Shown here: positions 9,973 to 19,103 of the stretch, piece after piece | Layout of the letters: each line of letters starts with the position of its first letter | Numbering within the stretch: position 1 is the first letter of the stretch | NCBI GenBank assembly: GCA_045106475.1 | Contig: JBGCEO010000015.1 | Coordinates: 7,591 to 71,590, forward strand | Source: Granulosicoccus sp045106475 | GTDB lineage: Bacteria; Pseudomonadota; Gammaproteobacteria; Granulosicoccales; Granulosicoccaceae | Length of the DNA: 64,000 bases | Reading direction: 5' to 3' | The notes under the pieces: model-generated | Database searches by the model: none | What the model was told of the DNA's origin: nothing | The model's input: the letters and a program-made list of their open reading frames with translations, nothing else | Program-made: the position numbers and the translations under genes

Positions 9973-11331
9973 ATGCCAGATCAGCTCTCTCTAAGATTTC
10001 CTGACGACTTTCAATTTGGTGTCGCTACAGCTGCCTACCAAATAGAAGGTTCGGTGCTGGCGGATGGGCGTGGTGCTTCGATATGGGACACGTTTTCACA
10101 CACGCCAGGGCGCGTATTGAATGGAGATACTGGAGATGTTGCGTGTGATCATTACAATCGCTGGGCAAAAGACCTGGATCTTATCCAGGAACTGGGCATC
10201 AGTGCTTATCGTTTTTCGATCGCCTGGCCCCGCTTGTTCAGCGAAGGCAGGGGGCAGCTCAATACTCGTGGGCTATCGTTTTATGATCGGCTGATTGACG
10301 GCTGCCTGGAACGAGGCATAAGAGTCTTCCCTACTCTGTATCACTGGGATTTGCCACAGACTCTGGCAGACCAGGGCGGCTGGATGAATCGAGGAACGGC
10401 AGAGGCCTTCGCCGAATACGCAGCCATAGTAATGGACCATCTGGGCGATCGAGTCGATGCCATCACGACATTCAATGAACCCTGGTGCTCTGCCATTCTT
10501 GGGCACCTGATCGGCATTCATGCTCCGGGTGAGCGTAACCTGGACCATGCCTTAGCCGTCGTTCACGGCCAACATCACGCTCATGGCCTGGCCGTCCAGG
10601 CCATGCGCGCATCGCGCGATTCTGTCCAACTGGGTATCGTGCTCAACGCACAGTCGATTCACCCAGGTTCTGATAGTGATGCCGATCAAGAAGCAGCATT
10701 ACGACATGAAGCTTTTCACAATGGTTTGTTCTTCGATCCTCTGTTCAAAGGCAGTTACCCTCCATTAGTTTGCGAGGCTCTAGGCGATCGTCTGCCAGAA
10801 CACTGGCAAGACGATATGGGCACTATTCAGCAGCCACTGGATTTTTGGGGACTCAACTATTACACGCCTACGTATGTTACTGACTCAGTCAATTCTGATG
10901 ACGACTTTCCAACAACTATGTCAGCCAAACGTCCTTCTGTACCCAGAACCGATATAGGTTGGGAAATCGACCCGCAATCCTTTAAGCGTTTACTGCTAGA
11001 GCTTTATAAGCAATATGATCTGCCGCCTTGCTACATTACAGAAAACGGTGCAGCCTACAATCATGACGTACGGGAGGGAGTCGTTGATGATCAACCCCGC
11101 ATTGACTATCTTCAGGGACATCTGCTGGCATTGAGAGAGGCCCTTACTCAGGGAATCGATGTCAAGGGTTACTTTGCCTGGAGCTTGATGGACAACTTCG
11201 AGTGGGCCGAGGGTTATGACATGCGCTTTGGTCTTGTACATGTGGACTATGCCACTCAAAAACGCACCCCGAAATCCAGCGCACGATGGTACCAGGCTTT
11301 ATTGGAAGAGCAACACAGCAACCTTGACTAA
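9973..11331 (+). CDS. GH1 beta-glucosidase
   Basis: A 452-aa family 1 glycoside hydrolase, probably a cytoplasmic beta-glucosidase since no signal peptide is visible. The N-terminus has the GH1 signature FPDDFQFGVATAAYQIEG. Glu169 in TFNEPW is the acid/base and Glu357 in YITENGAA the nucleophile, and both are intact. The C-terminal MDNFEWAEGYDMRFGLVHVDY is also typical; I split it here only for description. The enzyme should hydrolyse cello- or laminari-oligosaccharides after uptake. It stands alone, with a 112-base gap from soxG. Exact sugar specificity cannot be read from the sequence. Confidence 0.95.
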   Translation: MPDQLSLRFPDDFQFGVATAAYQIEGSVLADGRGASIWDTFSHTPGRVLNGDTGDVACDHYNRWAKDLDLIQELGISAYRFSIAWPRLFSEGRGQLNTRGLSFYDRLIDGCLERGIRVFPTLYHWDLPQTLADQGGWMNRGTAEAFAEYAAIVMDHLGDRVDAITTFNEPWCSAILGHLIGIHAPGERNLDHALAVVHGQHHAHGLAVQAMRASRDSVQLGIVLNAQSIHPGSDSDADQEAALRHEAFHNGLFFDPLFKGSYPPLVCEALGDRLPEHWQDDMGTIQQPLDFWGLNYYTPTYVTDSVNSDDDFPTTMSAKRPSVPRTDIGWEIDPQSFKRLLLELYKQYDLPPCYITENGAAYNHDVREGVVDDQPRIDYLQGHLLALREALTQGIDVKGYFAWSLMDNFEWAEGYDMRFGLVHVDYATQKRTPKSSARWYQALLEEQHSNLD

Positions 11332-11538
11332 GGTTAACGTTTGCCTTGCCATAGCTGTCCAGAGGCGATACAGGCTTCACAAGAAGTAACCCACTGCTAC
11401 GCTCAGCGAGCAAACTTGGGTTAATCCTAGAGAGCGATTGGCAGGTTATTTGTAACGTTTATAGCGTGTAAGCAACCAGCAAGGCGCACGGTGTATCAAA
11501 AAAGCGCTTTCGATTCTATCTAAACCGGGCAGATCCTC

Positions 11539-12705
11539 ATGACTATCATTCTATTTGTAGACAGTGATCAGGAAGCCCTTGATGCACAGTTAAAGCCCCT
11601 GGCTGAGATTCGACCAGACTGGGTGCTTATGACTGCCAACACTGGCAAACAAGCACTTGAACTGGTCAAAGCCCAATCAATAGATACCGTTATCAGTGAA
11701 ACAGTTTTAACGGACATGTCTGGATTCGACCTACTGGGTAACCTTCGAGCCAACTTCCCTCAAACCATACGCTTGACGCTATCAGCAGAAACTGACGCAG
11801 AAGTGGTTTTAGAATCAGCCAAGGCTAACCATCGCTTTATCGCAAAACCTACCACCACTCTGAGTTTGGCCACAGCCATCGATTGCTCCCTTCGGCTGAG
11901 AAGCTTTATGCAACACGACGACCTTGCTCAACTTGTAAACAACATAGATTCTCTACCCGCCTTACCTGCGATCTACAATGACATGATGACCGAGCTTGCT
12001 TCACCTAATGGATCGCTCTTGGCGGTTGGTGGCATTGTCGAAAAAGATACTGGCCTGACTGTTACCGTATTGCGTATTGTCAATTCGACCTTTTATGGAC
12101 TCAGTCAGCGAGTTGAATCGGTAGCACAGGGGGTAACCTTGTTGGGCGTCCATTTAATCAAAAACATTGCCCTTACCGCTAAGGTCTTCTCCCAATTCAA
12201 GGGAAGCCAACTAAGCCTGCGAAGACTAAGCCAGCTAAATGATCAGGCGATCAAGATGGGAGCGCTTTCCAATCAATTTGGACGCTACGCGAAGGTTTCC
12301 AGAAGCACCAATGATCATAGTCAGATGGCTGGCATGCTGGCAAACGTCGGCGAGCTTATCGCCGCAATATTACCTGAAGGCGCCTCGGGCAAAAGCGAGT
12401 TTTCAAACGAATTGGTGGGCGCTTATTTACTTCGATTATGGTTACTCCCTGATCCAATTGTCGAGGCAGTAGCTCTGCAGCACGAGTCACCACCCAAGTT
12501 TGTAGATTCGGTTACACCGCTGGTTATTTTGCACGCAATTCGTTATTTGCAAGATCACTTCACTGACGTCAACAATGAACAACAGCGCGAAAACTGCCAG
12601 CAGTATCTTGAAAGCTTCATATCCGAAGATGTGGTTGACCTTTGGCTTAATGCCTATGAAGATCTGGAGCAGCTAACATCATCGCAAACTCAGAGGGCGG
12701 CCTAG
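11539..12705 (+). CDS. HDOD-domain response regulator with altered receiver site
   Basis: A 388-aa protein with an N-terminal receiver-like domain (residues 1-115) and an HDOD domain (about 130-335, with LPALPAIYNDMM and IVEKDTGLTVTVLRIVNS). HDOD proteins act in signalling, often downstream of two-component systems, without the metal-binding HD residues. In the receiver, the early acidic pair (VDSD) and the conserved Lys (AKP near residue 110) are present, but the phospho-acceptor position reads Glu54 (VISETVLTDMSG) instead of Asp. The last 27 bases overlap the convergent lipoprotein gene. Partners are not visible nearby. Confidence 0.85.
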   Translation: MTIILFVDSDQEALDAQLKPLAEIRPDWVLMTANTGKQALELVKAQSIDTVISETVLTDMSGFDLLGNLRANFPQTIRLTLSAETDAEVVLESAKANHRFIAKPTTTLSLATAIDCSLRLRSFMQHDDLAQLVNNIDSLPALPAIYNDMMTELASPNGSLLAVGGIVEKDTGLTVTVLRIVNSTFYGLSQRVESVAQGVTLLGVHLIKNIALTAKVFSQFKGSQLSLRRLSQLNDQAIKMGALSNQFGRYAKVSRSTNDHSQMAGMLANVGELIAAILPEGASGKSEFSNELVGAYLLRLWLLPDPIVEAVALQHESPPKFVDSVTPLVILHAIRYLQDHFTDVNNEQQRENCQQYLESFISEDVVDLWLNAYEDLEQLTSSQTQRAA

Positions 12706-13566
12706 GGGTGAATCACTGAGCAGAAAAGGCTCAAGAAGCAGTTGCGCTGCCTCGACAAGGTTGTTCCAGCTGTCCCGACACCGCTCTATTTTTTCCCGTT
12801 CTGCCTGAGCATGCATCAGAGACCCACCTTTCTGCGGCAGCGCGCTCTCTATCTCTGACAAACTCTCTCCCTCCGGCAAGCGATCCTGCTCAAGCAGCTT
12901 GTCACCCTCGGCCATAGCCATCAGCGCCACCTCACTGCCCAGTATCCAACACTCAATCGTGTTTTGGCGCTCCTTGAACAGCTGGTGTGTGTGCCAATAG
13001 TCATCTAACGGACCGTTCAGTTTCTGAGATGCGTTTCCATAGGCTTGAATAGCCGTAGCCCATTTCTCAGCACCATTGGGCCAGTATGCAATCATGATGT
13101 AACTGGAGAGAGCCTCTACTGTGCTATCTGCAATGGCATTAGCATTCGCAACCAGACTATGACCTAACAAATGATACAAAGTGTACTCAAAAACAGCCAC
13201 AGCATTAGCGTTAGCGTCAACATCGAGCTCTTCACTTTCTCCCGAATCTATTTCTGATGACACGACTGATTGTGTAAACGCGGCCCGTTCAAGATAACTG
13301 AATGGGATAACAATGGAGTTGCTTGCACGGTTATAGTGCGGAAGTTCGCCTATACCTAACTCCAGAGTAAGCGGCTGCTCGAACACAAAATTTTCGTCCA
13401 CCATCCTGACAAAGTCCGGGATGACGTTGCTCCGCGATAAGTAGGAGGATAACAAAGGAGGCAAACTGGAATCTGTCGTCAACCAGCGTAGATTGACATC
13501 GGCTCTGAGCGTGCCGCAAGCCGTCAGTATTGAAAGATATGACAAAACAAGGAAAATACGATACAT
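12679..13566 (-). CDS. DUF4344-like lipoprotein, degenerate metallopeptidase
   Basis: A 295-aa predicted lipoprotein: a short signal ends in LTAC with Cys17 as lipidation site. The middle part resembles DUF4344 putative metallopeptidases: VFEYTLYHLLGHSLV occupies the place of the HExxH helix, followed by DDYWHTHQLF...ERQNTIECWILGS and a Cys near the C-terminus (ERCRDSWNNLVEAA). The zinc motif reads HLLGH (132-136), so the two His remain but the catalytic Glu is Leu. If the alignment is right the protein probably does not cleave peptides. Its 3' end overlaps the HDOD gene convergently by 27 bases. Confidence 0.65.
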   Translation of the reverse strand: MYRIFLVLSYLSILTACGTLRADVNLRWLTTDSSLPPLLSSYLSRSNVIPDFVRMVDENFVFEQPLTLELGIGELPHYNRASNSIVIPFSYLERAAFTQSVVSSEIDSGESEELDVDANANAVAVFEYTLYHLLGHSLVANANAIADSTVEALSSYIMIAYWPNGAEKWATAIQAYGNASQKLNGPLDDYWHTHQLFKERQNTIECWILGSEVALMAMAEGDKLLEQDRLPEGESLSEIESALPQKGGSLMHAQAEREKIERCRDSWNNLVEAAQLLLEPFLLSDSPLGRPLSLR

Positions 13567-13727
13567 AGCTAGTACATCAATTCGATGATCCAGATCGCTG
13601 GCTGAGCAGCATGACCAAAATCAGTGGCTTAAATAGTCGTATATCAGCTGCACACTTACTTAGAACCCGCTTTTCTTCTCCTACACTAGTGCATGCAAGT
13701 CTGTTGTCAATGGTTATTATTCTTTAG

Positions 13728-14132
13728 TCACCCACTAAAATGTCGAACACAGATGGCAGAAATGGTTGCTACGGAAGCCGATAGAAAAGTGCCCCAGAGC
13801 GTGTCTACCAGGCTCACGGCAGCAGACCAATTGCGCAGCGTGGCAAGATTAGTCATATCGTAGGTGCCGTACGCCATAAACCCGACAATAGCGCCATATA
13901 GCGCAACGTTTGTCAGCGGCAATTCTGTCTGCGTTGGTCTAACGGCCAAAAAAACCAGCCCCGCTGTATAAGCCAGGTAAAAAACAGAAGCAGGAAGGAT
14001 TAAGAAATTCTTGCGCAGCAAATCACCTAGTTGAGATGAATAAAAAGACTTGGCAATCACAGCCAGCCAAAGGCCATCAATAATCAGGAAGGCAATAACA
14101 GCCGAGCTATAGGCAATCAGGTAGGCTTTCAT
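13728..14132 (-). CDS. DUF2177 family membrane protein
   Basis: A 134-aa hydrophobic protein with about four membrane helices. The start MKAYLIAYSSAVIAFLIIDG and the segment YGTYDMTNLATLRNW are typical of DUF2177 inner-membrane proteins, whose function is unknown. It follows the RluA-type gene by 12 bases and probably ends the minus-strand run that starts with the TSUP permease. Confidence 0.85.
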   Translation of the reverse strand: MKAYLIAYSSAVIAFLIIDGLWLAVIAKSFYSSQLGDLLRKNFLILPASVFYLAYTAGLVFLAVRPTQTELPLTNVALYGAIVGFMAYGTYDMTNLATLRNWSAAVSLVDTLWGTFLSASVATISAICVRHFSG

Positions 14133-14144
14133 CAGATCGATATC

Positions 14145-14801
14145 CTAATCTCGGTTTGTAAATCTTGCATCGCTGGAAATTCGTGTTCGAATACCACTGA
14201 CTGGATGATCGAAAGCCAGGTATTCGGCATGGAGCATGAGTCGGTCTGACGCGCATCCGTACAATCGATCTCCTTGTATAGCGTTACCCAATCCCTGATT
14301 GTGCGCCATGTGTACTCGCAACTGATGTGTTCGACCTGTCAGCGGGAATAGTACTACACCATTTTCATGACCTTCTGTATCTCTGCGCCAGAGCGTTGTG
14401 GATGGTTTGCCATAACGCGCGCACACAATCTGCCGTGGTCTGTTTTCAATATCAACACGCAATGGCAGATGAATACGACCGCCCAGGCCCAACGGTGGTC
14501 GACTCAAGAGCGCTCTGTACCTTTTAGATACATGTCGATGCTCAAATTGCTGCTGTAGGATGCGATGTGCTGAGCGGGTTTTAGCCAATATCAGCAAACC
14601 CGATGTATCCATATCAAGCCGATGAACCAACATCGGGCCATGTGCCTCAGAACGGGCAAGCCTGACGCGGCTTAGCACCGAATCAGGTTCTGTTCGTCCA
14701 GGCTGTGACAACATCCCGGATGGTTTATCCACAACCAATAACGTGGCATCTTCAAATGCGATCGACAGATCCGGAATGCAGCAATAATTCTGTGACGCCA
14801 T
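14145..14801 (-). CDS. RluA-family RNA pseudouridine synthase
   Basis: An RluA-type synthase of 218 aa that isomerises uridine to pseudouridine in rRNA or tRNA. Visible motifs are the N-terminal VVDKPSGMLSQPG, the catalytic HRLDMDTSGLL with its Asp, the basic FPLTGRTHQLRVHM, and QGDRLYG near the end. The size and motifs fit the RluA (23S/tRNA dual) subgroup, but the target base is not certain. I start at the ATG at 14799-14801, just after the TSUP stop at 14804-14806; a longer reading from 14864 would overlap that gene. Confidence 0.9.
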   Translation of the reverse strand: MASQNYCCIPDLSIAFEDATLLVVDKPSGMLSQPGRTEPDSVLSRVRLARSEAHGPMLVHRLDMDTSGLLILAKTRSAHRILQQQFEHRHVSKRYRALLSRPPLGLGGRIHLPLRVDIENRPRQIVCARYGKPSTTLWRRDTEGHENGVVLFPLTGRTHQLRVHMAHNQGLGNAIQGDRLYGCASDRLMLHAEYLAFDHPVSGIRTRISSDARFTNRD

Positions 14802-14803
14802 TC

Positions 14804-15574
14804 TTAAGGCCCGCCGATGATCGCGCGTCTGATCAGATTTATTCCAACCAGCAAGAAAAACCACAATAGCAGACGTTCAAAACGATGATCACTCAGCCGG
14901 CCTCGAACAATTTCACCCATTCTGAATCCCAACAATGAAGGCAGGACCAACAAAACGGATAGGCTCAGTATGGACGCTCCCAATAAGCCTGCTTTCCAAT
15001 AGCCGCCAAATAGAACGCAGCTACCCAAAAACAACAAGACGCCGACCGTAGACACAAATTGTTCCTTTTTTAAGCGCCTTGCACTCAGGTAAATGAGAAC
15101 AGGAGGTGCCCAGACGCTGACAATTCCACCCATGATCCCGGCCAGCACGCCAGTGACAATTTGCGCGGGTTTGTCGCGCTGCTCACTGATGGCGATAACA
15201 GGTCTATATAAACTGCTGGCCGCATAAAGCGTTACGATGACACCCAAAAATAACGTGACGTTCTTCTCGGGGATGTCTGCTGCCATCAGCGAAAAGATAC
15301 CGATGAAGAGCAACATAACAAGCAAAAGCAGCCAGAAGCGCTGAAACACCCAGCGCACCTGGCGGCTTCGAAAAACCTGCCAGGCATTGGTGACCATCAT
15401 TGGAATCACAACCAGGGTTATTGCGGTGCGCGCGTCGGTAAACTGTGCCATCAGGCTGATTGCTACCGTCGGAAATCCAATACCCAATGCGCCCTTGATT
15501 ATGCCTGCGATCAGGTAGACGACAACTGCAGCCAGCATCAAATCTCGCAGGGCTGCATCAACAAGATCAATCAT
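14804..15574 (-). CDS. TSUP-family (TauE/SafE) membrane permease
   Basis: A 256-aa membrane protein with about seven hydrophobic helices. The pattern IAGIIKGALGIGFPTVA near residue 25 and its echo VLAGIMGGIVSVWAPPVLIYL near 140 are the two half-repeats of sulfite/sulfonate exporter-like TSUP permeases. Family members move sulfite, sulfoacetate or other small organic anions across the inner membrane. No sulfur gene lies nearby, so the substrate is open; it could serve the upstream sugar-acid genes, 61 bases away from the epimerase-like gene, but that is inference. Confidence 0.85.
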   Translation of the reverse strand: MIDLVDAALRDLMLAAVVVYLIAGIIKGALGIGFPTVAISLMAQFTDARTAITLVVIPMMVTNAWQVFRSRQVRWVFQRFWLLLLVMLLFIGIFSLMAADIPEKNVTLFLGVIVTLYAASSLYRPVIAISEQRDKPAQIVTGVLAGIMGGIVSVWAPPVLIYLSARRLKKEQFVSTVGVLLFLGSCVLFGGYWKAGLLGASILSLSVLLVLPSLLGFRMGEIVRGRLSDHRFERLLLWFFLLVGINLIRRAIIGGP

Positions 15575-15635
15575 GAGTGGCTCATTTGTTCATCAATAAA
15601 GCGCTTAAGCATGATTTCTCGTTAATCGGCACTAC

Positions 15636-16520
15636 TCAATGACCCTTAGTTTCTTGGATCTCTGCCCATAGAGCTCTAAGCCCTTGCTTGTAGTTAGGGT
15701 AACGATAGTCAAAGTCCAATGCTGATTTACTCAATTGATTATCGACACGCTTGTTTTCGCTGTAGAAGGATCGCGCCATTGGACTGATATCTGCAAACTG
15801 AAAATCCTGGGCCGGTGGAGCGGGTTTGCCTGCCAGCTCATGTGCAAAAGCAATAACATCCTGAGGCGCTGCCGGTAGGTCATCGCTTATGTTGAGCACG
15901 CCATCATACGATGCGAGCGCAGCTTTGATGGTTGCCTGTGATAGATCCTCAACGTGTATGCGATTGAACACCTGCCCGGGTTTTATCAGCATACGTGCAC
16001 GACCGCGTATTGCATCGCTAACCGCGTTACGAGCCGGGCCGTAGATGCCTGACAATCGTAAAACAGCCACGGGTACTTCAAGGCTTTGGCCAAAAGCCTG
16101 CCAGGCTAACTCTGCCTCACGGCGCATCAGAGATCGTGTTTGCGTCGAACTACACACTGTTGATTCGTTGACCCACTGGCCGCCGTGATCGCCATAGACG
16201 CCAATCGTTGACAAATAGCCAATCCACTGCAACTTCGGTAGCTGAACGTGAGTAAAGGAACCCAAAGCAGTCAGCACGGGATCATGAAATGGTGCGGTTC
16301 GCATTGGCGCAACGCTGACAACAAGATGTGTTGTTTTCGCTAACTCTGCCTGTAATTGAGCACCAACATGACCATCGAAAATGACCCCGTGCAGGCCGGC
16401 AACTTTTAGCTCATCAACACCTGCGGCAGTTCTCTTTGTTCCACTGGCGCTTCCATGCTCTGCAGCATCTCGAGCGATTCGGACACCGCTAAAACCTGCC
16501 CCAAGCACTAAGGTATGCAC
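15636..16520 (-). CDS. NAD-dependent epimerase/dehydratase-like protein (YeeZ type)
   Basis: A 294-aa extended SDR-like Rossmann protein. The N-terminal LVLGAGFSGVRIARDA binds the dinucleotide; IGYLSTIGVYGDHGG, VLRLSGIYGP and FNRIHVEDLSQA are typical of YeeZ-type nucleoside-diphosphate-sugar epimerase relatives. The classical YxxxK is not obvious, so catalysis is uncertain. It begins with GTG at 16518-16520, nine bases after the UxaA-type gene, so it likely shares the transcript, but the product is of a widespread housekeeping kind rather than a known sugar-acid enzyme. Confidence 0.75.
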   Translation of the reverse strand: MHTLVLGAGFSGVRIARDAAEHGSASGTKRTAAGVDELKVAGLHGVIFDGHVGAQLQAELAKTTHLVVSVAPMRTAPFHDPVLTALGSFTHVQLPKLQWIGYLSTIGVYGDHGGQWVNESTVCSSTQTRSLMRREAELAWQAFGQSLEVPVAVLRLSGIYGPARNAVSDAIRGRARMLIKPGQVFNRIHVEDLSQATIKAALASYDGVLNISDDLPAAPQDVIAFAHELAGKPAPPAQDFQFADISPMARSFYSENKRVDNQLSKSALDFDYRYPNYKQGLRALWAEIQETKGH

Positions 16521-16529
16521 GGCCGCTCA

Positions 16530-18110
16530 CTACATGGTTGCACCAATCTGCCATGGAACAAATTCGTTGTCTCCCAATCCATGTTTTTCACTGAGCGTGA
16601 TAGCTCCTGATGCCATCGAAAGCAGATATTGATAAATTCGCTCGCCCACATCTTTAACAGAATCGCCATCGCTGACAATGGTGCCAGCATTGATATCCAT
16701 GTCATCGCTCAGTTGCCGATACATATCGGTATTGGTCGCGATTTTCATGCAAGGTGCAGGTTTACTGCCAAAGGTTGACCCTCTTCCCGTGGTAAACGCA
16801 ACCAGATTACAACCCGACGCTATTTGCCCTGTCACTGAAGCCGGGTCGTAGCCAGGTGAATCCATGAAAACAAAACCGCGGGCATCCAGCTGTTGAGCAT
16901 AGCGAAATACGCCATTTAAGGGGGTTGTACCGCCTTTGGCAACAGCTCCCAGGGATTTTTCCAGAATCGTGGTCAATCCTCCGAGTTTGTTTCCCGGGGA
17001 CGGATTATTATCCAGAGAACCATTATTGCGTTTAACGTATTCCTGCCACCAGGAGATACGCTGCATGAGCTCATCAGCCACATCATCGCTTGCCGCGCGC
17101 TGTGTCAACAAGTGCTCAGCACCATAGATTTCAGGCGTTTCTGCCAGCACAACCGTACCGCCTTGCTGTGTCAGTAGATCTGCCGCATAGCCCAATGCAG
17201 GATTAGCCGTGATTCCAGACCAGGCGTCGGAGCCGCCACATTGCAAGGCAAGCGTCAGTTCTGACGCAGCGCAAGGTTGGCGTTCGATGGCATTTACCTC
17301 GTCAAGCATACTCGTGATTAACTCAACGCCACGCTCGATGGTCTTGACATGACCACCCGTGGTCTGGATGTTCATTGTGCGCAGCAAAGGACCACTGGCC
17401 AGCTTGTGTGATTCAAGCGTACCGGCAATCTGACTGGTCTCGCATCCCAGGCCCACAATTAGTACCGCACCCACATTTGGATGACGCGCATAGCCTGCCA
17501 ACACACGCTGCAGATTCTCGAAACCCTCACTGGCAGAATCCATCCCACAGCCGGTGCCGTGGGTAAACGCCGCTACACCGTCAACATTGTTATAGTTGTC
17601 CAGCGCACCATCCTGAAATGCAGCAGCAATGCGATGGGCCACGGTAGCTGAGCAATTGACACTGCTGATCACGGCTATGTAGTTGCGAGTGCCACAGCGA
17701 CCATCGGCACGTTTATATCCCTGAAAAGAATCGGTGCAATTTACGACAGTTTGCTGCAGATCGGTTTTTCGCGCATGGGCAGTATCGTTGTTGGTAAAAG
17801 ACAGATTATGGGTGTGAACCTGTTCGCCAGCCTTGATAGCCTGACTAGCCAAGCCAATCAGCTGTGCGTACTTAAGCACACGGCAACCTGTTTCCATATC
17901 GGCCAGTGCTATTTTGTGTCCCTTCATGATTCGCTCAGCTATTGTGAGCGACGGACTTGATTGACCATCAACAGCGGGCATATCGAACACTTCGCCCGGC
18001 TTTAAGGTTCGCAGTGCTACAGCAACATTGTCGAGTGCGGACAACCTTAAAAAAGGTTGACCCGCAGATTGCTTGCCATCTAGCCAAACTACAGGAGTGG
18101 ATTCAGCCAT
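16530..18110 (-). CDS. UxaA-family (altronate/galactarate-type) dehydratase
   Basis: A 526-aa protein with an N-terminal SAF domain (residues 1-95, with MKGHKIAL and GEQVHTHNL) fused to the UxaA catalytic part (GYKRADGRCGTRNY, THGTGCGM, LQCGGSDAWSGITANPALG, MDSPGYDPASVTG). Such enzymes remove water from sugar acids such as D-altronate or galactarate, using iron. The exact substrate cannot be fixed. It lies in the same direction as the SDR, FAH-type, IlvD/Edd-type and HIBADH-type genes with short spacers, suggesting one sugar-acid pathway with two different dehydratase types. Confidence 0.88.
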   Translation of the reverse strand: MAESTPVVWLDGKQSAGQPFLRLSALDNVAVALRTLKPGEVFDMPAVDGQSSPSLTIAERIMKGHKIALADMETGCRVLKYAQLIGLASQAIKAGEQVHTHNLSFTNNDTAHARKTDLQQTVVNCTDSFQGYKRADGRCGTRNYIAVISSVNCSATVAHRIAAAFQDGALDNYNNVDGVAAFTHGTGCGMDSASEGFENLQRVLAGYARHPNVGAVLIVGLGCETSQIAGTLESHKLASGPLLRTMNIQTTGGHVKTIERGVELITSMLDEVNAIERQPCAASELTLALQCGGSDAWSGITANPALGYAADLLTQQGGTVVLAETPEIYGAEHLLTQRAASDDVADELMQRISWWQEYVKRNNGSLDNNPSPGNKLGGLTTILEKSLGAVAKGGTTPLNGVFRYAQQLDARGFVFMDSPGYDPASVTGQIASGCNLVAFTTGRGSTFGSKPAPCMKIATNTDMYRQLSDDMDINAGTIVSDGDSVKDVGERIYQYLLSMASGAITLSEKHGLGDNEFVPWQIGATM

Positions 18111-18146
18111 ATGCGATTTCAGGGTGCCTCAGACTCGTTCAACTAA

Positions 18147-19025
18147 CTATTTATTGATTAGCCGCATGAGCGCTGGTACATAGTCTTCACCATGGCCTGC
18201 TTCAACAACCGAAGCCAATCGGGCGTGTGCCGCTCTGGGAAGAGTAGCATCAACACCCACTTCTTTTGCCATTGCATCGAAATATCCCATGTCTTTGTAG
18301 CCATTTTTTAACGCAAATGACAACTTGGTTTCGTCACCTTCCACAGCTGCAGACATCATCCACTCAAAAAAGTCGCTCCGATTGGGTCCGGCAGCCATCA
18401 CATCACGCACCAGTTTCAAATCGACGCCACCCGCTCTTGCGGTTGCCATGGCTTCAGCAGCCAGGCAGGCCACTGCCATTGAGTAACCATTGTTGATCAA
18501 TTTTATTCGATGACCAATACCCAACCCGCCGACATGAAACAGATTTTCTGACATGGTTTCCAGCAGTGGTTTGGCGCGATTGAAATCGGCTTCACTACCG
18601 CCAGCCATCATGTTCAAAGTTCCCTCCTCTGCTGCAGCGGAAGATTTACCCAAAGGAACATCCATCATGCTGCAACCCTGTTCAGATAGCGTTTTGCCCA
18701 AGGCCAACGTGGAATCAGGACGTGATGTCCCACAATCGATCAACAAAAATGGATTGTTGCCACGGGCCAGCAGACCATCACTGCCATTGACAATTTCTTC
18801 AACTGCATCAGAGGTTGTTACACACAGTATTATGATGTCGCAGTGCTCACGCAGCTCAGCGGGTGTCTTGACCTCTGTTGCCCCCATGCCCAGCAAACGT
18901 TCAACCGGCTCGCGCCGGGAGTGTCCCATCACTGTCAAGGGATAGCCTGCTGCACGAATATTTGCAGCCATACCAACGCCCATCGCTCCCAAGCCGATGA
19001 AACCAACACGCTCCAGATCACTCAT
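18147..19025 (-). CDS. 3-hydroxyisobutyrate dehydrogenase-family reductase
   Basis: A 292-aa beta-hydroxyacid dehydrogenase. The NAD(P)-binding GFIGLGAMGVGMAANI is at the N-terminus, the substrate-binding DVPLGKSSAAAEEGTL near residue 120, and the catalytic Lys in HRIKLINNGYSMA near residue 175. Relatives include tartronate semialdehyde reductase, L-threonate dehydrogenase and 3-hydroxyisobutyrate dehydrogenase. In this operon it would oxidise or reduce a hydroxy acid arising from sugar-acid breakdown. Which acid is not determinable. The spacer to the downstream UxaA-type gene is 36 bases. Confidence 0.9.
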   Translation of the reverse strand: MSDLERVGFIGLGAMGVGMAANIRAAGYPLTVMGHSRREPVERLLGMGATEVKTPAELREHCDIIILCVTTSDAVEEIVNGSDGLLARGNNPFLLIDCGTSRPDSTLALGKTLSEQGCSMMDVPLGKSSAAAEEGTLNMMAGGSEADFNRAKPLLETMSENLFHVGGLGIGHRIKLINNGYSMAVACLAAEAMATARAGGVDLKLVRDVMAAGPNRSDFFEWMMSAAVEGDETKLSFALKNGYKDMGYFDAMAKEVGVDATLPRAAHARLASVVEAGHGEDYVPALMRLINK

Positions 19026-19103
19026 AATTTGCTTACTCTTATTACTTGACTATGGCTGCCTGCTAATAAAGGCAACCGTTGGTTTGAGACGTTCGTGAAC
19101 AGT

